Program-made: the position numbers and the translations under genes | In this document: piece after piece, positions 50,491 through 60,737 of the stretch | Position numbering within the stretch: position 1 is the first letter of the stretch | Layout: every line of letters begins with the position of its first letter | Source of the DNA: Cristatella mucedo | Lineage: Eukaryota; Bryozoa; Phylactolaemata; Cristatellidae | DNA: 64,000 nt | Reading direction: 5' to 3' | Assembly (NCBI GenBank): GCA_009760855.2 | Contig: WPIO01000030.1 | Span: 1,359,001 to 1,423,000 of the forward strand | Notes under the pieces: model-generated | Database searches by the model: none | What the model was told of the DNA's origin: nothing | The model's input: only the letters and a program-made list of their open reading frames with translations

Positions 50491-51339
50491 CTACGAACAA
50501 AAATCGAGTCAGGTCAATCATTAAAATGCCGACCCTTCTGACCATGCGACCACTTGCGTATCTTTTGTTCAGCCTTCCTTTTGTACATTGTACATCAAAG
50601 ACACTTGAACAAGTGGTTTTTCCAGCAACTGAAAGGTTATATCAGTTCGCCCGGTCTTTTCAGCCAGCTCAAAACGTGCGACAAGCCGCGGTTGGCAAGA
50701 ATTCATTGCCGAATGTTGCGTCACGCCTCTTGTTTGAGCGGCGGCGAACGGCTATAGAATTACGGGGAATACTTCAGAGCCTGCTATTTATGCCTCTTAT
50801 TTGTTTGCCCGTATCGTCGCTCTTGTCGGCCATATATCTGCCCATATACCCCATATAACCTAGACGCAATCTCCAAACAGATCGTGGGATGAATTGGTAA
50901 TGGACATTTAGGTCGATAAAAAAGATCGACTTAAGACGTCGGTGCTATAAGCTCCTGCGTGGTCATTCGTTCGATCATTTGCGGGGAGATTTCACCTTGG
51001 CCTGAGGTGCAGCAATGACTGAATCAGGACAGCGGCTATTTTCGGAGCTGCAGACCCCTGCTGATTGGCTGCACCTGGGCCAATAGGCGACTGCCAAGGC
51101 CACACCAGCTACGAATGGTCAGGACTGATACCTGCGTGACCATGAAGAGAACCCAGTTAAGATTAGTATGCACGATGGCTTGCTCAGCCGATACTGATCA
51201 CTTAGGACTACTATATATTGGATCCCGTTTGTTGCTTATTCTTTGCCCCTATTTAATACGGTCCACGTTCTGTTTGTCGGCTTCGGTATTAAACTATAGT
51301 AATTTTCTCAACCTTTGACTAATGAATGGCTTCACAGCA
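50491..51339. other. Intergenic, unassigned open frame
   Basis: Overlapping plus-strand frames at 50526-50858 and 50554-50757 have hydrophobic starts but no recognisable domain or supporting splice sites, so no gene is called. Confidence 0.35.
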
Positions 51340-52210
51340 GCACTTCGTCTCACAAAACATTCCAAAGTTACCTCTCGTTAGACGACCACGTCAGCTCCTT
51401 AGTCAAGTCTGCCTACTTTCAGCTACATAACATTGCTAAGATTCGGGCTTGTTTAGATGACACCACGCATAAGTTGGTCTATGCATTTGTGAAATCCCGT
51501 CTTGATTTCTGTAACTCACTACTTGCTGGTCTACCGGCATGTGCAATCAGGCGATTACAGCTGGTGCAAAACTCCGCAGCTAGGCTTTCCTGTCGTGAGC
51601 ATCGCAGTTGCCACGTCACACCACTTCTCGCAGACCTGCACTGGCTAACAGTCAAGCGACGGATCAACTTCAAGGTTTTGTCGCTCACTTTTAGGTCACT
51701 TCGTTCTTTGGCTCTAGCCTATCTCTCAGATCGACTCCCCCACCTGACCAAGCATCGCAACCGTCCACTTTTCGAAATTGAGTAGTTTACCAATACCTCG
51801 TACAAACCTCAAATCCTTTGGAGAACGTGCATTTAGTTTGTATGCGCCCAAAGCCTGGAACTCACTCCCGACTAGCGTTAGAACATCCTCTGACTTGACC
51901 ACATTTAAAAAGAACTTAGACACACCTATTTAGGACAGCATTTAGTTGGCCCCTGTGATTCGTCCTTCATGTGCTTATGCGTGCTGATACTGTGCATGCT
52001 GCCACTAACCAGATTTGCATGCTGACACTGTGCATGTCACCCCTAACCATGTTATTCATGTTGTTTATCAAGCATGATATTACTCACCATTTAATTGTGT
52101 TTCCCTTTGCAGCAAATGCAAAGCACCTAGAAAGAGATCGAGTTCTCTGAGGGCGCTTTATCAAGTGCAATTATCAAGGCGCTTTATCAAGTGCATTGTT
52201 ATTATTTTTA
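51340..52210 (+). mobile_element. L2-like LINE 3' fragment
   Basis: The frame at 51315-51785 reads SYLSLDDHVSSLVKSAYFQL through SRLDFCNSLLAGLPACAIRR and HVTPLLADLHWL. It continues into the 3' tail with GCACCTAGAAAGAGATCGAG and GGGCGCTTTATCAAGTGC. The last 25 bases of the tail are duplicated (GGCGCTTTATCAAGTGCA at 52154 and 52180). Confidence 0.88.
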
Positions 52211-52378
52211 CTGCCGGTCAACGACGTCAATTTCTTTCAAAAGATCTTACAATATATTTGTCCTCGAACCATGTCAGCATTGGTTGCAATTCATGAAAAG
52301 AAAGCTTTTAGCTGTCGCTATTGGTTAATAAAATGTTAGATGTAGCATCGTTCCATATAAACACGTGTTAACAACACG

Positions 52379-52500
52379 ATATATATATATATATATATAT
52401 ATAAGCTCTATATTTATGCGTGTGTGCGTGTGTGCGTGTGTGCGTGGATGTGTGCGTGCGTGTGTGCGTGTCTGTGTGCGTGTGTGAGTTTGTGCATATA
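52379..52500. repeat. TA and TG/CG microsatellites
   Basis: Twelve TA dinucleotides (52379-52403) are followed by GTGTGTGC-type repeats (52417-52495). The open frames here are artefacts. Confidence 0.92.
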
Positions 52501-54031
52501 CGCTGTACGTGTATATACAGGATATTTGCATATCTAGCCGGTAAGGCTTGACTAATTGCATGCACTTCCTGCATCCTTGTAGAGAGTAGAGGCGCAAGTT
52601 TGCATTGAAAATATATTTAAGAAACTAGCGAAATTAGTAGCAGTCTGTTTGCAGGCTGGCATTGATAACTGAATTTTAGCTTCTGGCTAATGGTTCAGGA
52701 TGGCTGGCGGCCTTTTTGTTTTCTTGACGTGCTTGCTGAGATGTTAATGTGCAATTGCCCAAACGAGATGTACGCTACCATATCTTTTAAGAACTTTGAT
52801 CGCTTATGTTGGACACCAAAAGCGTGATCATCCACTCGCACTTCCGATATCTCCTCTGGCTAAAGGAAGAGCTGATGTACGTACTAAGCCGGCGGTCAGT
52901 CTAGCGAATGGCGTAGTTTTTGGCCAAGACAACGCTCAGCCTGACGCATGCACCACAACGCTATGTACTAGACAAAATTCAGCGCTTTAAAAATCCTAGC
53001 AAGCTTACTGGTCACGCAAGACGAAGAGGTGTGCTAACTGGCTGCGACGCTCTGGCACTCAAAGATAGTGCAGAAGAATAAAATAATTTTGGGAAAAAAC
53101 ATCACAGAAAGCTTTAGCTTTCCCTTTTCCCTTTTCCTTTTAGCTTTAGCTTTCTGCGACAGTCGGTCATCTTGCTGCCTGTAACTCTCTGTCCTCCTGT
53201 GACTTGCACTTCTAGGTCCAATCGTATACAAAGCAGTCAAAAATATGAACCTCGATCTAATGATAATAAGTGTAGTTTACAAAACCGTCTCTGAAATTTT
53301 CTTGCGAGTCGAAGGACCGGATGGTGTTTTAAAAATCCGGCGATAAACAAGCTGCACGGTGGAGGAGCTTGGATGGCGCAGCTGCTTTCAATTTTTCTCT
53401 AATAAGCTGCCATCTAGTACAGGCATATAGTAGAGAGAACGTATAAAGCGAGCAGCGTGTCGGCTTCATATGCATATTTGTACGTCTTGGCTGCGTACCT
53501 GTAATTCTGATACCTCAAGACCGTTTAAGGCGGGAAGGTAATGCTTTGCAACAATGAACCGAAAAAGGCTGTATTGTTCCATTTCAAATACTTCAAAATC
53601 GATGAGCCAAATTTTTCTCCCGCTCTGCTTTTCGTTTGCACGATAAATATTACTGACAAGAAAGTCTAAATGAATTGCAATTAATTGCTTGGATTTAAGA
53701 TGATAATCTCTTAAGGTGGCTGTCCGCAGCAGATATGATTACCTCTTTGTAGACTCTGAAACCGTTTATAGAACTCGGATAGAGCGAATACTGTATAATG
53801 CACCATGCACTGCAGGACATCAATATTATTAGCAACTAAATCTAATATGGTATGCATCACACTTGACGGTGCCTACCTTGCTGCTAGCAAAAGTCTCCCT
53901 CTGCGCAAACATCATGCAGAGGCGATAGCTGTGACGAGTTAATTGTATGATATAAAGATAAGGAACCGTCAAAGGTTCACAGCTGCTGCTGCCCACGGAG
54001 AAGTGTCCGGCGGTCCACGATGGTAAGCAAG
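52501..54031. other. Intergenic, nothing recognised
   Basis: The only structured piece is a cluster of AGCTTT words and a pyrimidine run at 53108-53155. Short frames show no motif. Confidence 0.4.
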
Positions 54032-54260
54032 TATTTGCGAGCCTGCTGCTTCGTGGTTGAACCAAGCAGCCTTTGACGTCAGCATGTGGCCCACCACAGA
54101 TGCACTCACGTATCTGTGGTCAGCCCCAGCTCATTTATGTACCCCGCTGGGGAATAAAGAAGGAGAGTCTCGTTCACCACTTACGTTCGCCCGCTTGTGT
54201 CTTCGTGTCACCGTGAGACTCCAATAACGCTGCTGCAGCCGGAGACACAGTAAAATAACA
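54032..54260 (+). repeat. Left LTR
   Basis: It begins TATTTGCGAGCCTGC and ends TAAAATAACA. It contains TTATGTACCCCGCTGG, the polyadenylation-like GGAATAAAG and CACCGTGAGACTCC, all repeated in the right LTR. The first base is set by the match to the right LTR after the polypurine tract. Confidence 0.8.
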
Positions 54261-54273
54261 CTGGTAGCAGAGA

Positions 54274-54909
54274 ATGGTTTCCTCGAGCCAAAAAGAGTAC
54301 CAGACCTTCTACGGTGTAGATGGAACGCTTATACTGAGGTACGAAATGTTTACCGGCGGACCAGACTTCATGCCTTGGCTTCTAACGCTTGAGAAGGCCG
54401 TAGCAAGGCTAAAGATTCCGATGCCGCTGAAACATGTAGTGCCAGTGTGTCTAGGCGATTACGCCATACACGTTTGGGGTGGCCAGCCCGCCGAAGTTAA
54501 ACAAGATTACCACAAGCTACGAAACGAGTTAATCCTGAGCTTCTCGTAGTTGACGGATGAGGAGGCCGAGCTTGAGGCCGAGAGGTTTCGGCTGGAGCAG
54601 GAGCAGCTCGCCGGAGCCGAGACCGGAGCAAAGCTGGGCGACGAGCCAGCTGCATCACCGGTCAACCCCACTGTCAACTGCCCGCAAGATTCAGACTGGC
54701 GAGCGGAACTCATTCGGCTGCCGCAGCTATCCTACTGCAATACCGATGGAGGAAGCGGGTATGGGACCGCTTCCGACGTTGTAGCCACAGCAGCCGAAGA
54801 GCGCCAGAAAAACGTAGGTACTCAGCGGCAGCAGCTGGAGACGAATGAGGTGCAGCATGCGACGGCTTCCAGCGGTAGTGGGCAGCGGCGAGGCGATAGT
54901 TGCCTGTGA
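54274..54909 (+). CDS. gag of the LTR element
   Basis: The start codon lies 14 bases after the LTR end. The first 91 codons read a Gag capsid-like domain (FMPWLLTLEKAVARLKIPMP, then VCLGDYAIHVWGGQPAEVKQ, then DYHKLRNELILSF), which should pack retroelement RNA in a particle. A TAG at 54547 interrupts the frame, which then continues in register with a Glu-rich helix-like stretch (EEAELEAERFRLEQEQ) to a TGA at 54907. No CCHC zinc knuckle is seen. It overlaps the next frame by about 65 bases in the +1 register. The amber codon may be a mutation or a readthrough site. Confidence 0.65.
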
Positions 54910-55807
54910 AAAGGCGCAGGCGGCCCAAGCGAGCGACATCTCGGAGGCGGCGAAGTGCAGCAGCGAGAGCGTCGTAGCGGCGGAGAGCATCTCGTCGGCA
55001 AAGAGCGCGGCCCGAGAGAGCGACGTCTTGGCCGCAGAGCGCAGCGACGAGAGCTTCTTCGAAGTGGAGAGCATCCGCACAAGCATGTTGGCCCAGAGCG
55101 CTGAGGAGCACCGCGAGATGGCGGTCAGCGGCGAGGCGGCAGTAGCCTGCGACCAGGCCCAAGCAGCCCGTGAGAGTCACGTCTTGGCTGCGAGGCGCAG
55201 CAGCAAAAGCGTCGCGACAGCAGCGACATGCATTCGCGAGAGCGACGTCTTGGCCGCCAAGCGCAGCAGTGCGAGCGTCGCAGCGGCGGAGAGCATCTCA
55301 GCCGCCGTGGAGAGTAGCGCCGAGAACGTCTAGGTGGTGAAGAGCAAGCACACGAGCGTTTCTTCGCAGATCATTGAAGTGCACCGCGAGATAGCAGTCG
55401 ACGGCAAGGCGACAATAGCCTGCGACGAGGTGCAGGTTGCCTGCAAGCGAAGCAGCGAGAGCTTCGCTGCGGCGAAAAACAGCAGCGTGGGCGTTTCGGC
55501 GGCAACAAGCACCTGCAAGAGCGTGTCGGTGCTGAGCGCCGAGCAGCACGACCGCGAGATCGGCTCGGCGGAGTGTAACTCTGTGAACGAGGAGGCCATC
55601 ATGAGCCGCATTGGTGTTGGAAGTGCGGGATCGACCGGCGACGAGCGCATGCGACCGGCCATCGGGGCCCGCATGGAGGTGACCTACGGGAACCACCGGA
55701 CAGTGGGAGTGGTGCCCCACCTTTGCCTAAAGGTGGGCAGCATCTACGACCGGCTGCTCGCGAGGGGCAGAGGTGACGCGAGCCTCCCGCGAGTGGCGGT
55801 CACGTAG
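54845..55807 (+). CDS. Ala/Ser-rich repetitive frame of the LTR element
   Basis: The frame (first ATG at 54845, overlapping the gag end) encodes about 320 residues rich in Ala, Ser and Glu. Imperfect internal repeats carry EHREMAVSGEAAVACDQAQA, EVHREIAVDGKATIACDEVQ and GEAIVACEKAQA, alternating with RESDVLAAxRS-type segments, and suggest long helices. A TAG at 55331 splits it, and reading continues in the same frame to 55807. It occupies the place of pol but has no pol motif. Function is unknown; it could extend Gag if a +1 shift occurs. Confidence 0.5.
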
Positions 55808-55977
55808 CACGGTCACGAGTTTCGGGCCGCCAGCGCCGCCCCCTCCTGTCAGGCTGGCGGACTGATATCTATTTGCTATGGGGGAAGGGATGTGTGTGCG
55901 CCTGTGGCTTCTCGGCCGCAAGGTATGCCCCGCCTGAGGCGGGTGGTTCAGCCTTTGACATTCTATGGGGGAAGGGA

Positions 55978-56271
55978 TATTGTGTGAGCCTGCTGCTTCG
56001 TGGTTGAACCAAGCAGCCTTTGACGTCAGCATGTGGCCCACCACAGATACCCGCCTGCCGCGGGTGGTTGAACCAATCAGCCTTTGACGTCAGCATGTGG
56101 CCCACCACAGATGCACTCGCGTATCTGTGGTCAGCCCCAGCTCATTTATGTACCCCGCCGGGGAATAAAGAAGGAGAGTCTCGTTCACCACTTACGTTCG
56201 CCAGCTTGTGTCTTGGTGTCACCGTGAGACTCCAATAACGCCGCTGCAGCCGGAGACACAGTAATATAACA
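55978..56271 (+). repeat. Right LTR with internal duplication
   Basis: It begins TATTGTGTGAGCCTGC after the polypurine tract and ends TAATATAACA. A segment of about 65 bases ending CATGTGGCCCACCACAGAT is duplicated inside it, which accounts for its greater length. A second polypurine tract and partial LTR start at 55880-55950 show that the junction itself has been duplicated. Confidence 0.8.
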
Positions 56272-56275
56272 CAAG

Positions 56276-57003
56276 CATAACCATGCAATTACTTACAGCT
56301 GTGAGCATGCTTACTTACACGCACTAATCACAGACTATGGGAAATCTAGTAGTCATTGACTTAGGTCTGGGATAACGTCGTGAACAGACCAGCTGCCGCG
56401 CGGGCTCATGACACGTCACTACTGCAGCGAAATGGTAAAGTGTGTCCTCGATCAGCTATGCATTTTTTCCGGATTCACGGTATAGTGATTTTCGAGCTGT
56501 CTTCTCTCCCAACGGTTTACTGAAGGGTTGCAGAAGCCCCGTGCACTCGCCAAGAGCGATGGCCGCACTGAGCTGCAGAATTACGTGCAACCCCACTGCT
56601 CACTGGTTTCGTAAGTGAAAGATAGGGTGGCCTAGTCTGACGTCATTAACTCCGTGCGCTGAACAAAGGCCAATTGAGAACATTTTAGCATTCGGCGGGG
56701 GTCGGATTGTTCTTTTCAAAAGGCTCGTACAAAACAAACCGCTAGTTAAACAGAGATAGAGTCTAGAAAAGCTGCCCACGTCAAGCCTGCCACGTCGGGC
56801 CATTCAAGCCAGCCTTGTGATGTCGTGTTGGCCGCATGCACACTGACCAATGCCGAACGTACGCGTCAATTCTGGCTATTGAACAGATACTTAGCTCGTG
56901 AGTAAATGGGGATTTCAATGAAACGAGCTCAATAGGAGCGAAAAATAGCTCAGCGAGTTTGCTTAACCACAGAGCCACGTAGTTAAATGCCTGGCGTCAG
57001 ATC
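56276..57003. other. Upstream region of gene B
   Basis: No gene or TE is recognised. Unlike the region upstream of gene A it is not CpG-rich. A TGAGTAA word (AP-1-like) at about 56899 is the only upstream motif reminiscent of gene A. Confidence 0.4.
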
Positions 57004-57071
57004 TATAAAATGTAGCCGCACGAGAGGCGAAAGCTTCACACTTGGGACGCTGGTCGTCGTCGAACGCGCCG
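57004..57071 (+). promoter_or_regulatory. Gene B core promoter and non-coding first exon
   Basis: TATAAAA at 57004-57010 precedes TTGGGACGCTGGTCGTC at 57042-57058, the same 17-base block found downstream of the gene A TATA box, with spacing of 38 versus 36 bases. The exon ends GCCG|GTAAGG after 57071, again like gene A. The sequence around the block differs between the genes, so it is selectively conserved or recently converted. The start site is inferred at about 57035. Confidence 0.72.
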
Positions 57072-57719
57072 GTAAGGAGAGCTAAACAGCAGGTCGACAT
57101 GGCCCGGTGTTTGTTGCAGCAAATCGGCGGTAGCGGCTGCGTTGGCAGAGAAACACCAGAGCTCGCTCGCAAAGCGATAATTGCTTCGACTAGCCGCCGC
57201 TCCCTGCGGCCTCTCATCCGCCTGATCCGCCTTTTGCTACAAATTCGGAACGTGCGCCTCGCCCTGCGACTCCGGTGTGAAAGAAAAGAAAGTGTCTGGG
57301 CCTAACCAAATAACAATCCAGCATTCTCTTTTTTCGCGCAGCACCTCGCGTCGGATGTGACAGCGTGTCTTGAGAAAGCGTCTAGGGACGAGTGCTCTGC
57401 CAGTGGCTGTTGATTGAGCGCAGCAGCCCAGCGAAATGGTGGCCGGCTGAGTCGAGTAGCGTGCCGAAGCCACTAAGCATCGCGGGTCGTCCATGCAATA
57501 GGTTGGGCACTGGATGCGCGATCATGCCAGGCGCATGCATGACATTGCGTGATGCTTATCGTTGCAATTTTGGGCTAAACAGTAGTCCAACCCAATGCTG
57601 GCTGTTTGACTATGCTAACGACTGACCTGCTGGCGTCTAGATTACGAGGCAAACGATACGTAGCAGTAACAGTGCGGCGGCTCTAAGGATTGTTCCTATC
57701 TAGATCTTGTGGATTGTAG
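57072..57719 (+). other. Gene B intron 1
   Basis: About 648 bp from GTAAGG to an acceptor just before the start codon. Two acceptors are possible: CCTATCTAG after 57703, with the better pyrimidine tract, or ATTGTAG after 57719. No TE is seen inside. Confidence 0.55.
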
Positions 57720-57792
57720 TGAGAGATGAAGTCAACGGCCATCGTCATCGTGTTCGCAGCCCTCTGCATGGCGACAAGCGAAGGCGCCACTG
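57720..57792 (+). CDS. Gene B exon 2: signal peptide, paralogue of gene A
   Basis: The start codon at 57726 opens a 22-residue secretory leader, MKSTAIV followed by IVFAALCMATSEGAT. It aligns with the gene A leader (seven identical N-terminal residues, the shared C in the core, and the Ser-acidic-Gly-Ala end). The exon stops one base into the next codon at ACTG|GTAAGT, so the next intron is phase 1 as in gene A. Reading on meets a stop immediately (GTAAGTGA), so splicing is required. No acceptor with Gly-X-Ser coding was found before the window ends, so the body exon must lie more than 6 kb away, belong to another type, or be lost. Confidence 0.75.
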
Positions 57793-58469
57793 GTAAGTGA
57801 TCACCTGCACCGCTTCCGCTGTGGTCTGCCCGACCTGCGGACTGCCCCAAGCGCTCACACGTAGGCACACCTCATCCCCGCCGCCGAGGCGTGCTGTCGT
57901 GGAACTAGAACGACTGCCATAACAATCCAAATGCTCAAAGATGCAACTAGATGGAAGCTAATGAATGGAGTTGAATCTATGCTGGCATATGCTTGGCGTG
58001 CCTAGTCTCTTGAACTCACGCTTCTTCGATTAAGGCCAGCTCGGGGACGTGTCAGGTGTCCACGGAAAAGATTGGCCTACAAAGATTTCAGTGGTCTGGT
58101 GATGTGATTATTGATCAGAGCAATGTTAGACCGTCGAATATATATGAATCAACCGTAGAACCTGCCTGGTTCTGTGGGCGTACCACTTTGGCGGCACGTC
58201 TGTGGGACATGTTAAATGCCGATTAATAAGCAGTTTAAACGTGAAAATCATCTATAAAACCTTAGTGACCTGTGTCTTGGCGACTTTTATGTCGTCGTGC
58301 AGTAGTCGGGTTTGTGGAAACCCGGCCAGGGAGGCTAGGAGGATAGAGTTTGCTGTTGCATCGTGAACTGTTTAACTGCAGTCACTATTTACACGGTCGT
58401 TCCCTTCTGACCTGAGCCAGATTAGACAACAGTTGAGTGCATGGCGGGGTTTAGTCTGAGAATTGACTG
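57793..58469 (+). other. Gene B intron 2, first part
   Basis: Starts GTAAGTGATC. No recognisable coding sequence or TE up to the LINE2 tail at 58.5 kb. Confidence 0.45.
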
Positions 58470-58970
58470 AGTAAATATAGGTCAGCCTCATCATGCCCTT
58501 TGGTCTTCCGTGGACAATAATTAGCTGCACTATTCCTCCGCTTAAAGACCACTGGCGACAAAAAACTTTGATCTGCAGGTTCTAGACATGTGGAAATCAC
58601 TTCCACAATACTTATTCAACGATATCTACTTACCTTCCGCTGACTGTGGCATATCCTTCCTAGCTTTCCTGAGCTGCTACTGTTATGATACTCACTACCT
58701 CAACTGATTTGGTGACTCAACTGTGCTTCTCGCTTCCTCTTTGTTGCATGCGATGAAGTCTGTTGGCTATCAAATACATACCAAAAGCTGCTAAGGCTTT
58801 GAGTGCGCTAGAGAAACTCTTCTTCGTAGCACTCACACTGTCTTTGTGGCTTTGTGGAGTTACGGACGATCAAACCCTTCCAGCTCTTCGGCTGGGCTTA
58901 GCTACTTTTGCTGCCATACTTAATTCCGTCGAGATGTGCTGCCCATCGCACCGAAAGGCTGCTTAACTGG
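58470..58970 (+). mobile_element. LINE2 3' end
   Basis: The block from GTCAGCCTCATCATGCCCTT through TGAAGTCTGTTGGCTATC (58754) to TCTTTGTGGCTTTGTGGAG matches the LINE2 3' ends at 27.1 and 48.6 kb. It is frame-broken. Confidence 0.72.
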
Positions 58971-60180
58971 TGAGGTGCTGGTGAGGTCTTGACCTTTATC
59001 GTGACAGACGAGGCAAATTAAAAAAAGGAGTGAGCGCCAAAAGTTAGCGATCTCAATCGAACGTGTTTTGCCCGGCGGCAGCGTCCCTTTTGACGTCTCG
59101 AGAGACAGCGTGTGGCGTTCGTGCTGCCGGCGCAGCTCCGCCGGCCGTGGCGACGCCTAGCCTCACAACCTTCGCAGCGGCACGTGCGTCGGCGCACGCA
59201 GCGGCGGCTTACGCTCTTTCGTAATCGGAGTCATCTTGTCGCTGTCCACTGCCGTGTCGTTTGAGCAAAAAAAGCTGCCAGTATCTCGCCGGATAGCAGT
59301 CAAAAGCATAACAGTTGGGAAGGCTTGACACTTAGATGTCCGCCTTCTTTCTTTCTTTAAGCTCACTTAAACATGCCGAACTACGTGACGTTGGTCAGGT
59401 TCATTCATAAGCAGCCAACTCTTGGTAGAGCGACAACCTAAACTCCAAAGACGAGAAGATAATTAAACCACGAGCGGTGAACAGGACTGGGATCTACAGC
59501 CAGGCTAGGACTTTAGTCGAAACTGAACCTTAGAAAAATCGTCGGCGGGCAAGCGTTCTAAAATCTTGAGAGCGATGAAGTGTCCAAGAATCTCAGTGGC
59601 TGCATTGAAGAATAGTGATTAGTGCCCAAACGCTCACGCCATTGCACCCAACCAACTATACAGAGCAGGAATCTCACTTTATTAAAACATTGCGCGAATT
59701 TGCGCTTCAGACGTGCGAAAGCCGAGATCCGTCTATGTGCCGGCGTCACCTAAGAGCCTAGACCAGGAGCCGGTGGCGATAGTGGTTAGCACGACTCTGA
59801 CCCTATGGCATGTGTGATACAGCTTGGCCGTAGCTCTCGTGCTGATGTCCTGCCGGTTATAAAAGGGTCGCTAAGTATGATCTGAACTCGCGTGCGATCA
59901 ACGAATCGACGGATTTGAGCTTGGGGCGTATGCCCAATATATTAGTTTATACAGCATGTGCGGATATCACAGAAGCTCTTTCATTCCTTACCATTCAACC
60001 AGAACGCTCTACCATAATCACAGGCGACCGGAATTATTGGAGCGCGGGTTAAACGACCCTTCGCTGTACCGTACTTGAAAGGGCTGCTACATCTTTGTGA
60101 ATCTGGGGCATATGCTAAGGCTCATTTCCGCATACTAATCGAGACAATATTCAAAGTAAAGTAAATGTCGGCTGATCAAA
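58971..60180. other. Intronic or intergenic, nothing recognised
   Basis: A short GC-rich patch lies at 59080-59220. A tRNA-like A box near 59772 has no B box. No Gly-X-Ser coding is present on either strand. Confidence 0.4.
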
Positions 60181-60318
60181 CTGCCTCATTTACATAGCGG
60201 CAAAAGAGCTATAACGGCTATCATCCAACTTTGCATCAGGCAGTAAAGGATCGTCTGCGGTAGGACTCGAACCGGGTTCGTGAACCGCGAGCACTTTACC
60301 CCTCGGCTAAGCTTCAGT
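60181..60318 (-). mobile_element. SINE2 copy
   Basis: On the minus strand the B box region is GGTTCGAGTCCTACCGCAGA, followed by the GACGATCCTTTACTGCCTG body and the CTATAACGGCTATC-type region. It is more diverged than the copies at 2.2 and 28.2 kb. Confidence 0.65.
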
Positions 60319-60737
60319 GTAATTTCTTGGGTGAGGAGAGACTAGGGATCGCTCTTCTTTCAGAAGAGTTGATCAGATGATGAGAAGAGTTGATCAGATG
60401 ATCTTCGTCTTGGAAAGATCAGAAGCCGGGTCGTCTCGTGCATACGCCAGCGCATTGCTGCTCAGACTCAAGCTGCACACGAAGCTTCCGCATCCTGCAA
60501 GATTTACAAAGATACTCTCTCCGGAGTACCTCTTCCAATGTGGATACTCTCTCCGGAGCATTTCATCCATTACGTATATCCACATACTGTAAGGCTAACG
60601 CCAGGTCAATTACAGCGACGACATACTCGGTGTAAGCAAATTAAACCAAAGCACAGCGAAATAAGAGAGTGCGAAAGCGATGGTAACACTCGATATGGGA
60701 ACACGCCCGAAGGCATCATAGACGCAATACTGAAAGG
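60319..60737. other. Short direct duplications
   Basis: AGAAGAGTTGATCAGATGAT occurs twice at 60361 and 60382, and GGATACTCTCTCCGGAG-type words at about 60510 and 60541. These are small local tandem duplications with no gene. Confidence 0.5.

Larger units (their letters stand above)
54032..56271 (+). mobile_element. Compact LTR retroelement with gag but no visible pol
   Basis: Two direct LTRs of about 229 and 294 bp bound a 1.7-kb interior. A primer-binding-site-like TGGTAGCAGAG follows the left LTR by one base. A polypurine tract (GGGGGAAGGGA) precedes the right LTR, and CAAG flanks both ends (54028-54031 and 56272-56275) as a likely 4-bp target duplication. The interior holds a gag frame and an Ala/Ser-rich frame, and no reverse transcriptase, RNase H or integrase motif. 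It is therefore non-autonomous. The solo LTR at 8.6 kb is a relative. The nearly matched LTRs suggest a fairly recent insertion. Confidence 0.82.

Noticed and set aside
50526-50858. Small secreted-protein gene suggested by a hydrophobic start
   Set aside because: There is no splice or promoter support, two overlapping frames are equally open, and no domain is seen.
54845-55333. Pol or envelope gene in the compact LTR element
   Set aside because: No reverse transcriptase, RNase H, integrase, signal peptide or membrane segment is visible.
59770-59890. tRNA gene or SINE suggested by a TGGCGATAGTGG A-box-like word
   Set aside because: No B box or cloverleaf pairing follows.
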